From: a bacterium
GTDB taxonomy: Bacteria; Acidobacteriota; Thermoanaerobaculia; Multivoradales; J023
DNA length: 64,000 nucleotides
NCBI GenBank assembly: GCA_024226315.1
Contig: JAAELT010000251.1
Span: forward strand, 1-64,000
Direction: 5' to 3'
Shown here in pieces: positions 55,494 to 62,615 of this stretch. The position numbers and the translations under genes were made by a program. The notes under the pieces are model-generated. The model was not told the DNA's origin and did not search any database. It saw only the letters and a program-made list of their open reading frames with translations. Every line of letters starts with the position of its first letter. Positions within the stretch are counted from its first letter, which is position 1.

Positions 55494-57881
55494 ATGAGAT
55501 GGATTCTGCTGAGCGCGCTGCTGCTGGTGGCACTGCCGGCGACGGTGGACGCGGACGGGGCGATCGACGGCGAGGGGCCGTGGGTGTTGCGCGCCACCGG
55601 CTGGACGGATGCGATCGTACAGCGGCTCGCAGATCGGTTCGACCACTTCGCGGTCTTCTCCGAGAAGGGCCTGCTGCTGATCCAGGCGGACGATCGTGAC
55701 GATCTCGCGTTCCTGAGGGCGAGCGGGATGCGGCTCGAGGTGGACGACGAGCGCACGGCGACGCTGCGGCTGATCGAGTACCACCTGGCCCGCGGGGTCG
55801 AGTCGTTCAACGCGATTCCGGGCTTCGAGTGCTACCGCACGGTGCCGGAGACGCTGGCGGCGGGAGCGGCTCTGGCGGACGCGCATCCCACACTCGCCAC
55901 CTGGATTGACATCGGCGACAGCTGGGAGAAGATCAACGCGGCACCGGCGGGCTTCGACATCCGGGTGCTGCGTCTCACCAATTCGGCGGTGGCCGGCGAC
56001 AAGCCCGCCCTGCTGGTTACCGGCTCCATCCATCCCCGCGAGTACGCCACCGCGGAGCTGGTCGCGCGCTTCGCCGAGCTCCTGCTGGCGGGCCATGGCG
56101 TCGACCCGGACGCGACGTGGATTCTCGACCATCACGAGGTGCACCTGGTACTGATCGCCAACCCGGACGGGCGCATCCGTGCCGATACCGGACTGTCGTG
56201 GCGCAAGAACGCGGACAACGACTTCTGCACCGACACCGACGACCGCGGGATCGACCTCAACCGCAACTTCGACTTCGAGTGGGGCTGCTGCAACGGCTCC
56301 AGCGGCAGCGAGTGCTCCACCACCTTCCGTGGCCCCAGCGCCGCCTCCGAGCCGGAGACCCAGGCGCTCCAGGCTTATATGACCAGCATCTTCCCGGACC
56401 AGCGGCCCGACGACCAGACGACGCCGGCCGGTCTCGACGCCGAGGGCATCTACCTTGACGTCCACAGCTTCGGCCAGGTCGTGCTGTCGTCGTGGGGGTT
56501 CACGTTCACCGATCCGCCGAATGCCCAGGGGATCCTGACGCTCGGCCGCAAGTACGGCTACTTTCCGGGCTACACGGCGCAGCTCGGCAGCACCGGCATC
56601 GTCGACGGCTCGACCAAGGACTTCGCCTACGGGCGCCTCGGGGTGCCGGCATACACCGTCGAGCTGGGCACCGCCTTCTTCCAGCAGTGCTCGGTGTTCG
56701 ACGCCTCGATCCTGGCCGGCAACCTGGCCGGCCTGCTTCACGCTGCCAAGAACGTGCGCACACCGTACGTGACGCCTTCCGGTCCGGACACGGTCGATCT
56801 CGCCGTGCCGCCGGTGCCGGTCGCGGCCGGGCAGCCGGTGACCGTCACGGCGACGGTGGACGACACCCGTTACCAGGGAGCCGAGCCCAGCCAGAACATC
56901 CTCTCCGCCGAGGTCTACGTCGACACCCCTCCCTGGCAGGCCGGCACGCCGATCGCCCTCGCCGCCGAGGACGGCGTCTTCGACCAGACGGTCGAGGACG
57001 TCACGGCCGCTCTCGACACTGGTAGCGTCGAGACCGGCGGCCTCGCCCCCGGCCGCCATACCCTCTTCGTGCGCGGTGAGGACGCCGCCGGTAACGACGG
57101 CGCGGTGAGCGGCGCCTTCGTCATCGTCATCGACCCGGTGAGCGCACCCACCCTCGAGGGGACGGTGACAGGCTTCGACGGCGCCCCGCTGCACGCTTTG
57201 ATGACCATCGGCCCGTTCCAGATCGAAACCGACCCCGGCACCGGCGCCTACACGCTGCAACTGCCCTCCGGCAGCTACGACGTGACGGCCGCCGCCCCGG
57301 GCTTCGGGGCCGCCACGGCGAACGTCGACCTCGCGGATTTCGAAACCGAGGAGCTCGACTTCCGGCTCCTGCCCCTGGTCGTCCTGCTCGACGACGACGT
57401 CGAATCGGGCAACCTCGGCTGGACGGCAGAGGCGCCCTGGGCGATCACCGACGAAGCGGCCGACAGCCCGACGCGTTCCTGGGCCGACAGCCCGGGCGCC
57501 AACTACGCCGACGGCATCGACACTTCCCTGACCTCGCCGGTCTTCGACCTCAGCGGCCTGGCGCAAGCCCGGATCACGTTCTCCCACCTCCACGACTTCG
57601 AGACCGGCTTCGACACCGGGTCCGTCGAGGTGTCGACCGACGGCTTCAGCTGGACGCCGATGCGCAGCTACAGCCAGGCCCTTCAGAACCTCGAGTGGAC
57701 GCGCGAAGAGATCCCCCTGCCCATGCTCGACGGCGAGCCGACCGCGCAGATCCGCTTTCGCGTCAACAGCGACGCCAACCTCAACCGTGACGGTTGGCAC
57801 GTCGACGACATCCGCGTCTCCGCGGCCGCGGCCGCCATCTTCGTCGACGGCTTCGAGTCCGGCGACACCAGCGCCTGGTAG
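55494..57881 (+). CDS. Secreted M14 zinc carboxypeptidase with C-terminal tag
   Basis: A 795-aa exported peptidase (signal peptide LLSALLLVALPATVDAD). The M14 catalytic domain (about 105-420) shows zinc ligands H180 and E183 (SIHPREYA) and H324 (YLDVHSFG), with catalytic E390 (YTVELGT). LNRNFDFEWG provides the substrate-binding Asn-Arg. Ig-like and carboxypeptidase-regulatory-like segments (about 440-620) and a jelly-roll (about 630-770) follow. It ends IFVDGFESGDTSAW, the same tag as the giant repeat protein. It cleaves C-terminal residues from peptides outside the cell. Divergent from the repeat protein gene. Confidence 0.93.
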   Translation: MRWILLSALLLVALPATVDADGAIDGEGPWVLRATGWTDAIVQRLADRFDHFAVFSEKGLLLIQADDRDDLAFLRASGMRLEVDDERTATLRLIEYHLARGVESFNAIPGFECYRTVPETLAAGAALADAHPTLATWIDIGDSWEKINAAPAGFDIRVLRLTNSAVAGDKPALLVTGSIHPREYATAELVARFAELLLAGHGVDPDATWILDHHEVHLVLIANPDGRIRADTGLSWRKNADNDFCTDTDDRGIDLNRNFDFEWGCCNGSSGSECSTTFRGPSAASEPETQALQAYMTSIFPDQRPDDQTTPAGLDAEGIYLDVHSFGQVVLSSWGFTFTDPPNAQGILTLGRKYGYFPGYTAQLGSTGIVDGSTKDFAYGRLGVPAYTVELGTAFFQQCSVFDASILAGNLAGLLHAAKNVRTPYVTPSGPDTVDLAVPPVPVAAGQPVTVTATVDDTRYQGAEPSQNILSAEVYVDTPPWQAGTPIALAAEDGVFDQTVEDVTAALDTGSVETGGLAPGRHTLFVRGEDAAGNDGAVSGAFVIVIDPVSAPTLEGTVTGFDGAPLHALMTIGPFQIETDPGTGAYTLQLPSGSYDVTAAAPGFGAATANVDLADFETEELDFRLLPLVVLLDDDVESGNLGWTAEAPWAITDEAADSPTRSWADSPGANYADGIDTSLTSPVFDLSGLAQARITFSHLHDFETGFDTGSVEVSTDGFSWTPMRSYSQALQNLEWTREEIPLPMLDGEPTAQIRFRVNSDANLNRDGWHVDDIRVSAAAAAIFVDGFESGDTSAW

Positions 57882-57896
57882 CCCGCGATCGCTACA

Positions 57897-57915
57897 CGTC
57901 GCGCCAGAGGCGCGC
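57897..57915. repeat. Third copy of the 19-bp palindrome
   Basis: Identical to the copies at 45289 and 45316. It lies in the 45-bp gap between the carboxypeptidase stop and the EamA start, so it could be a terminator-like or translation-modulating hairpin. Confidence 0.7.
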
Positions 57916-57926
57916 AAACGCAGCAC

Positions 57927-58793
57927 ATGGCCCGCGTCCTCCTGCTCATCGCCGTCGTCATCTGGGGCTGGACCTTCGTCGCCACCAAGATCCTGGTGGC
58001 CGAGATCGGCCCGGTGGAGGTCTTCGGCCTGCGCCTGGCCCTCGGCCTGCCCTTCCTGGGCGCCGTGCTGCTCGCCAGGCGCGTGCGGCTCGCCTTCACG
58101 CGCGCCGACGCCAGGCCCCTGCTCCTGGGCGGCGCGATCTTCACCTTCCACTTCCTGGTGCAGATCGCCGGCATCGTCACCACCACGGCGATCAACACCG
58201 GATGGATCGTCTCGGTCTCGCCGCTGGCGCTGGCCGTCCTGGCGTTCCTCTTTCTACGTGAGCGCATCGGGTGGCACGGAGTGGCCGGTATCGTCATCGC
58301 GACCTTCGGCATCCTCCTCCTTGTCTCCCAGGGCCAGCTGACCGACCTGGGTTGGCTGCGGAACACCGGGGACTGGCTGGTTCTCGCTTCCGCCTTCACC
58401 TGGGCGCTCTACACCGTGGCGACGCGTGACCTGGCCCGCCGCCACGATCCGCTGGCCGTCACCTTCATGATGCTCCTGCTCGCCACCGGACTGACCTCGA
58501 TCCTCTTCTTCACCACCGCCGACATGGCGGCCATCCGCGCCCTCTCGCCGCGCGCCATCGTCGCGGTCCTCTACCTGGCTATCCCCGGCCTCGCGCTCGC
58601 ACACTGGTTCTGGCAGGAGGGGGTCGCCAAGCTGGGCGCGACCCGTGCGGGCCTCTACCTCTACCTCGAGCCGCTCGCCACCGTGGCGCTGGCCGTACCG
58701 CTCCTGGGGGAGCACTTCGGCCTCTTCATCGCCCTGGGAGGGACCTTGGTGCTGATCGGCGTCTACGTCGGTCAGCGGGACCGAGCAGCGTAG
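57927..58793 (+). CDS. EamA-family transporter (DMT superfamily)
   Basis: A 288-aa inner-membrane protein with ten hydrophobic helices in two EamA halves. Features are [13 protein letters not shown] near the N-terminus, [20 protein letters not shown], and [19 protein letters not shown] near residues 245-263. Probably exports amino acids or metabolites. The start ATG is preceded by the palindrome at 57897 with a weak ribosome site. The last 22 nt overlap the antisense DUF885 remnant. Confidence 0.9.
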   Translation: MARVLLLIAVVIWGWTFVATKILVAEIGPVEVFGLRLALGLPFLGAVLLARRVRLAFTRADARPLLLGGAIFTFHFLVQIAGIVTTTAINTGWIVSVSPLALAVLAFLFLRERIGWHGVAGIVIATFGILLLVSQGQLTDLGWLRNTGDWLVLASAFTWALYTVATRDLARRHDPLAVTFMMLLLATGLTSILFFTTADMAAIRALSPRAIVAVLYLAIPGLALAHWFWQEGVAKLGATRAGLYLYLEPLATVALAVPLLGEHFGLFIALGGTLVLIGVYVGQRDRAA

Positions 58794-58978
58794 GATCTCT
58801 TCTCGTCCTCGATCCAGCGGTCGACCAGCTGCTCCAGAAGGGTCAGCGGCACGGCGCCGTTGGCGAGCACCACGTTGTGGAAGCGCCGCAGATCGAATCG
58901 CGGCCCGAGCGCTTCCCTGGCGCGCTCGCGGAGCTCGAGGATCTTGAGCTGCCCGACCTTGTAGGCGCAGGCCTTCGA
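58772..58978 (-). pseudogene. C-terminal remnant of a DUF885 protein
   Basis: 68 codons ending at TGA 58772, reading [20 protein letters not shown] then [20 protein letters not shown] and [14 protein letters not shown]. This is the conserved C-terminus of DUF885 proteins, normally over 550 aa. Homology stops abruptly near 58978 where the toxin-antitoxin island begins. A collinear internal piece of the same family is at 61153-61269. Confidence 0.7.
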
Positions 58979-59033
58979 GGAGCCTACCAGAGCGATTTTC
59001 GAGGAGATCCAACGGAGGGGGCGCCCCGGCTCG

Positions 59034-59061
59034 TTGCATGTTCACCTCGTTGGTGTACAAT
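59034..59061 (+). promoter_or_regulatory. Promoter of the HigBA-like module, leaderless layout
   Basis: TTGCAT (59034-59039), 16-nt spacer, TACAAT (59056-59061). The predicted transcript start falls at about 59067-59068, right on the first possible toxin codon. Confidence 0.5.
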
Positions 59062-59066
59062 GAACC

Positions 59067-59348
59067 CTGATTACGAGGGTCGTTCTGACGCGGCGTGCCC
59101 AAAGACAGCTCCGGAGGGTCCCCAGACATATCGTCGTGAAGCTCCAGGCCTGGGTCGAGATGGTCGAGACCGAGAGCCTGGAAGAGACCCGAAAGATCCC
59201 GGGATTCCATGACGAGCCGCTCTCTGGCCGACGCCGCGACCAACGGTCGATCCGCCTCAGCCGGTCCTACCGAGGGATCTACGAGATCCATGACGACGAG
59301 GTGGGAGAGTTGGTGAGCGTGGAGGAGGTCAGCAAGCATGACTACTAA
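59067..59348 (+). CDS. HigB/RelE-like toxin
   Basis: About 93 aa. mRNA-interferase toxins of this family cut translating mRNA. The C-terminal part has the classic KIPGFHDEPLSGRRRDQRSI then RLSRSYRGIYEI and VEEVSKHDY. The only ATG/GTG start in frame (GTG 59136) would remove the N-terminal helix. Reading back in frame restores RVVLTRRAQRQLRRVPRHIV, which matches family N-termini, up to CTG 59067 just after a stop at 59061. So a CTG (or ATT 59070) start is likely. It overlaps the antitoxin by 11 nt. Confidence 0.78.
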   Translation: MITRVVLTRRAQRQLRRVPRHIVVKLQAWVEMVETESLEETRKIPGFHDEPLSGRRRDQRSIRLSRSYRGIYEIHDDEVGELVSVEEVSKHDY

Positions 59349-59667
59349 CGACAAGAGCTCGGCAATGCGTTTCCTCGAGAGCGTCAGCGGAGGTCCGCTG
59401 ACCCTGGGTGATCTCCTGCTCTCTATCCGGCTCGGTGAAGAGGTCAGCCAAACCGACTTCGCCACTCGGTTGGGTATCTCGCGGTCCCACCTCTGCGATA
59501 TCGAGAAGGGCAGAAAGACACTCAGCCTCAGGCGCGCAGCTGAGTTCGCCCGTACCCTCGGCTACAGCGAGACGCAATTCGCTCGGCTGGCGCTCCAGGG
59601 GCTCGTCGAGGAGGCGGGTCTCGAGCTGACCGTTCAGGTCACGCCCGCGGTAGCGACAGCTCGTTGA
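59338..59667 (+). CDS. HigA-like XRE antitoxin
   Basis: A 109-aa helix-turn-helix protein. VSQTDFATRLGISRSHLCDI (about 37-56) is an XRE HTH of the HigA type, followed by EKGRKTLSLRRAAEFARTLG. It neutralises the toxin from 59067 and represses the shared promoter by binding DNA. Toxin-first order and an 11-nt overlap are normal for HigBA. Confidence 0.88.
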   Translation: MTTNDKSSAMRFLESVSGGPLTLGDLLLSIRLGEEVSQTDFATRLGISRSHLCDIEKGRKTLSLRRAAEFARTLGYSETQFARLALQGLVEEAGLELTVQVTPAVATAR

Positions 59668-59706
59668 GGCCGCCTCCGGAACCAGGCGGATCGCCTCGAG
59701 GCAAAC

Positions 59707-59976
59707 ATGACCACAGTCGGCGTCAAGATCCTGAAAGATCAACTCAGCAGATACCTGCAGTTGGCGAGCGACGGAGAGAGAATCGTGATGACGGACCGCG
59801 GTCGACCCATCGCACAGCTCACGGGTATCGAGACGAACGACGAGACCCGACAGGCCTCGGACCTCGTCGAAGCGGGTCTCGCGAGTTGGGACGGCGGCAA
59901 GCCCAAGGGCTCGGCGAATCCGCCCAAGGTCCGTGGCAAGACTGCGGCCGAGATGATGATCGAGGACCGTCGGTGA
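59707..59976 (+). CDS. Phd/YefM-type antitoxin without its toxin
   Basis: 89 aa. MTTVGVKILKDQLSRYLQLA and GERIVMTDRGRPIAQL form a Phd/YefM DNA-binding domain; the tail KTAAEMMIEDRR would bind a PIN/VapC toxin. No toxin gene follows. Three bases after the stop, the recurring motif GGCCGACTTCGGTGG begins. The toxin was probably lost by deletion, leaving an orphan. Confidence 0.85.
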   Translation: MTTVGVKILKDQLSRYLQLASDGERIVMTDRGRPIAQLTGIETNDETRQASDLVEAGLASWDGGKPKGSANPPKVRGKTAAEMMIEDRR

Positions 59977-60094
59977 ACTGGCCGACTTCGGTGGCGCCTT
60001 GAAGGGCACCGTGGCTCGCGCGGCGCCGGCGCGATGAGCTCGCGCATCTCCGCGAGGCTCTTCTCGAGCACGAAGCGCACAGGATCATCGGGTG

Positions 60095-60229
60095 GCGCAG
60101 AGCGAAGCCCAGGGAGGTGCGAGCGTAGAAGTGCTCGATCGACCACGGCTTGAGCCACACCGTGGGGATCGCGAACACCGCGAAGCCGAAGGCGAGGACG
60201 GCGAGGGCCCAGAGGATCTTCTTCTTCAT
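60095..60229 (-). pseudogene. N-terminal fragment of an exported, possibly DUF885-related, protein
   Basis: From ATG 60229 it reads MKKKILWALAVLAFGFAVFA then IPTVWLKPWSIEHFYARTSL, a signal anchor followed by a KPWSIxHFY motif. Similarity of this motif to DUF885 N-termini is a recollection, not a search. The frame then degenerates into Arg/Ser-rich sequence, so the gene is broken about 45 residues in. Confidence 0.4.
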
Positions 60230-60240
60230 TGGTGCCTTCG

Positions 60241-60495
60241 TCAGCTCAGGATCCGGTCGTACTCCGCGTGGCTGCCGATCCAGAACCAGAGCAGACCCTC
60301 CGGAATCTCGACGGCGAGCGCACGGTAATGGATCCCGACACGAACGGAGCGGTATTTGCCTACCCTCTTGAAGTGAAGCGAGGGGTGCCGTGAGTCCTGC
60401 TTCAGCAGCTCGAAGTTCTTCCTGGCCAGTTCCTGGGCCTGGCCAGGAAGGCTGTCGAGGCAGCTCCAGTAATCCGGGGAGGCGAAGTGCCTCAA
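60241..60495 (-). CDS. ParE/RelE-like toxin
   Basis: 84 aa. Family pattern: a helical N-terminus with YWSCLDSLPGQAQELARKNF, then HPSLHFKRVG, YRSVRVGIHYRAL and WFWIGSHAEYDRIL. The last segment is typical of RelE/ParE-fold toxins with a His near the C-terminus. It overlaps the upstream antitoxin by ATGA, giving antitoxin-first order on the minus strand. Confidence 0.82.
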   Translation of the reverse strand: MRHFASPDYWSCLDSLPGQAQELARKNFELLKQDSRHPSLHFKRVGKYRSVRVGIHYRALAVEIPEGLLWFWIGSHAEYDRILS

Positions 60496-60695
60496 AACTC
60501 TCGGCTCTCGCCGCGCCGATGGGCCGCGAGTGCTTCAGCCGCCAGTCGATCGAGTTTCCCGGCCTTGACATCCGATTCGATCTGCCGATCCCACTTTGCT
60601 GCGTCATAACGAGCGAACCAGGCACGGAACTCGGAAAGCTCGTCGTGCGACAGGGCACGGACTTCCTGTTCGAGGGTCTCGATCTTCGTCACCAT
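60492..60695 (-). CDS. Antitoxin of the 60241 toxin
   Basis: A 67-aa acidic helical protein (KIETLEQEVRALSHDELSEF then WFARYDAAKWDRQIESDV). The pattern EVRALSHDELSEFRAWF then LDRLAAEALAAHRRGESREF is that of small antitoxins paired with RelE/ParE toxins. No DNA-binding motif is obvious. ATGA overlap with the toxin gene. Confidence 0.78.
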   Translation of the reverse strand: MVTKIETLEQEVRALSHDELSEFRAWFARYDAAKWDRQIESDVKAGKLDRLAAEALAAHRRGESREF

Positions 60696-60809
60696 GGGCC
60701 TCCAGAGCGGAGGATATCAAACCTGCTCCCGAGGTTAGAGTTGCGGGCCTCCACCATGGGTGGCCGACTTGGGTGGTACCTTGAATCGCCGCCTCGAATC
60801 GCCGGCCCC

Positions 60810-60981
60810 CGGCGATCAAGAGGTCGTGCGCCCCGATCATCTGCCCACGGGCACTCAAGTCAGCCCACAGACGTGAATGGACTCTGGCGATCTCCATATC
60901 GAACGGGAGGATCGGCACCTGGGAGAAGATCGACTCGACAAAGCGTTCTCGCCGACCTCTGCGAACAGCGGTGTTCGCGCG
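60810..60981 (-). pseudogene. PIN-domain fragment, duplicate of part of 63498-63914
   Basis: On the minus strand it reads NTAVRRGRRERFVESIFSQV, then PILPFDMEIARVHSRLWADL and SARGQMIGAHDLLIA, the middle of a PIN toxin. It lacks the N-terminal Asp and the C-terminal acidic residues. The 172 bp match 63602-63773 with 4 mismatches and no gaps (offset 2792). Both ends break into junction-motif DNA. Confidence 0.8.
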
Positions 60982-61152
60982 TCGACATCGCCTCGGCGGT
61001 GGCACCTTGAGACTGAGCCCGCTCGTCGCGGCTGAGGCAGGAGGCGGCCGAGCCCGCGCTCCGGGCTTTGGAATCCAAAGGGCGGCGAAGGCCAAAGTAA
61101 TTGAAAACAAAAGGCGGCCGACTTGGATGGCACCTCGTTTTCCGCTCGTTTT

Positions 61153-61269
61153 CCGGGAACCGTCGAACGGCGGCGGATCGTGGTAGGCGCCGGGGGCGTT
61201 GGCCTGGCGGAACTCGGGCACCCGGTCGACCGCGACCTCGGCCGCGGGGCGCAGAGGATCTTTCTCTTC
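61153..61269 (-). pseudogene. Internal fragment of a DUF885 protein
   Basis: Minus strand reads EEKDPLRPAAEVAVDRVPEF then RQANAPGAYHDPPPFDGSR, resembling the mid-region of DUF885 proteins. Same strand and order as the C-terminal remnant at 58772, so one ancestral gene may have been split and deleted. Assigned from memory of the family pattern. Confidence 0.45.
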
Positions 61270-61346
61270 ATAGGGGAGCCGAAGGAGCTTACCAGAGCGA
61301 CCTTGGTGGCCACTTAGGGCGGACTGGACGGACGCCTCTCCGATTG

Positions 61347-61375
61347 TTGATCGACACCATATATGACGCTATAAT
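61347..61375 (+). promoter_or_regulatory. Strong promoter giving a leaderless PIN-toxin mRNA
   Basis: TTGATC (61347-61352), 17-nt spacer, TATAAT (61370-61375). The toxin ATG is at 61382, only 6 nt after the -10 box, so transcription should start at or next to the start codon. Confidence 0.65.
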
Positions 61376-61381
61376 GGCGCC

Positions 61382-61822
61382 ATGAGTGCCGGTGTTCGCA
61401 GAGTCGTCGACACGAACGTCGTCTTCGAGGGTCTGACTCGGCGGATCTCGGCACCGACTCTCATCCTGGATGCCTGGCTCGATGGGCTGTTTCAACCCTG
61501 TGTCACCAATGCTCTCACCTATGAGTATGTAGATGTCTTGTCCAGAAAGCTCTCAGCGAGACGTTGGAGCCGAGCGCAGCCAGTTCTGGAAGAGCTCTTG
61601 TCGCGAGCCGAGTTCGTCCCGGTTTACTTCACCTGGAGGCCCAGCTCTCCGGATCCGGCCGACGAGCACGTCGTGGACTGTGCCATGAATGCCAGAGCAG
61701 GCATCGTGACGTCCAACGTCAAGGACTTTGTCTGGGCTCGCGCGGAGCTCAACCTACAGATCCTGACGCCCGGGGAATTCCTATGGCAGCTTACGGAGCG
61801 CCATCAGTCAGGTTCGGACTAG
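61382..61822 (+). CDS. PIN-domain toxin (COG1569-like)
   Basis: A 146-aa RNase of the PIN fold. VVDTNVVFEGL holds the first catalytic Asp; YEYVDVLSR the Glu region; DPADEHVVDCAMNARAGIVT the later Asp cluster; then SNVKDF. Length and order fit the PIN family often named putative toxin component. It precedes its antitoxin (RHH protein, 11 nt downstream). Confidence 0.88.
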   Translation: MSAGVRRVVDTNVVFEGLTRRISAPTLILDAWLDGLFQPCVTNALTYEYVDVLSRKLSARRWSRAQPVLEELLSRAEFVPVYFTWRPSSPDPADEHVVDCAMNARAGIVTSNVKDFVWARAELNLQILTPGEFLWQLTERHQSGSD

Positions 61823-61833
61823 GAGTCATCGCC

Positions 61834-62169
61834 ATGTCACGTCTATCGTTGCGTCTTCCGGAGACTCTTCATCAGCAGTTGGCCTTCCAGGCTCGCCGTG
61901 AGGGTGTTTCCCTCAATCAGTATCTTGTCTTCTTGCTGGCCCGGTTTTCTGGTCCCGCCTACTCCGCCAGACCCGCTCGCGAGAGCGCCGAGCAACAGAG
62001 GGAGAACTTCTCCCGGCTCCGGCAGCAACTGAACTCGGCATCTCCCGAGGAAAACCGCAAGGCCTTGCAGGAGCTGCGGGAGGCCGGGCCTTCGGATCCG
62101 GAGCTCACACCGGAGCTCATGGAGCGCTACCAACGGCTGCGGAGCGGTGAAGGCGAAGACAGGAAATAA
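61834..62169 (+). CDS. RHH/HicB-like antitoxin
   Basis: 111 aa from ATG 61834 (AGGAG 8 nt upstream). The N-terminus MSRLSLRLPETLHQQLAFQA and RREGVSLNQYLVFLLARFSG is a ribbon-helix-helix DNA-binding domain of the HicB C-terminal type. A charged tail would wrap the PIN toxin. Toxin-first order. Confidence 0.82.
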   Translation: MSRLSLRLPETLHQQLAFQARREGVSLNQYLVFLLARFSGPAYSARPARESAEQQRENFSRLRQQLNSASPEENRKALQELREAGPSDPELTPELMERYQRLRSGEGEDRK

Positions 62170-62199
62170 ACCCTGCGGTCTCCCCGAGACCCTTCGACT

Positions 62200-62515
62200 C
62201 CAATTCCTGGGCCCCGCGCGGCACGGCTTCCGGGGCGATTTCATGGAGACGGCACCCGCGGTGCACGGGCTCCGGGGCGATTTCATGGAGACGGCGCTCG
62301 CAGGGGCGCGGGGTCCGGGGGGATTTCATGGAGACGGCACCCGCGGTGCGAGGGGTCCAGGACGTTCTCATGGAGGCGGCGCCCCCGGTACGACGTGCCC
62401 GGGTCGTTCTCATCGAGGCGGCGGCCGCGAGGCACGGGGTCCGGGGCGATTTCATGGAGACGGCACCCGCGGTGCGAGGGATCCAGGACGTTTTCATGGA
62501 GGCGAAAAAACTGGC
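62200..62515. repeat. 42-bp tandem repeat array upstream of paralog B
   Basis: Seven units with a CATGGAGACGGC core. The ATG triplets are at 62243, 62285, 62328, 62370, 62412 (ATC), 62454 and 62496, so spacing is 42, 43, 42, 42, 42 and 42. Each unit starts GGGGCGATTTCATGGAGACG and continues with GCACCCGCGGTGCGAG. The one 43-nt unit breaks the frame, so it is probably not a protein repeat even though 42 is divisible by 3. A degraded unit precedes 62232. Confidence 0.88.
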
Positions 62516-62615
62516 CAATTTGACCCGCCGCGTCCATTTCCACCTCTGGGCGGAGCATAAGTATATAGGGGGTACGAGTCCCCGGATCCAACGACCAGGA
62601 AAGGAGCTTGTCGTC

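Larger units (their letters stand above)
59980..61135. repeat. Dispersed junction motif in the toxin-antitoxin island
   Basis: A motif of about 22 bp, GGCCGACTTGGGTGG followed by a pyrimidine and RCCTTGA, occurs at 59980-60003, 60762-60785 and 61116-61135, with a shorter form (GGTGGCACCTTGA) at 60988-61002. A fifth weak form is near 61295. Each copy marks a border between unrelated gene fragments. Confidence 0.5.

Noticed and set aside
55467..58151. 894-aa minus-strand open frame opposite the carboxypeptidase
   Set aside because: Antisense shadow; the plus strand has intact zinc-binding motifs and a signal peptide.
59980..61135. Integron attC sites at the fragment borders
   Set aside because: The motif lacks paired RYYYAAC/GTTRRRY core sites and no integrase is present.
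62147..62560. Protein with 14-aa repeats encoded by the 42-bp array
   Set aside because: One unit is 43 nt so the frame breaks, and neither strand has a good ribosome site.
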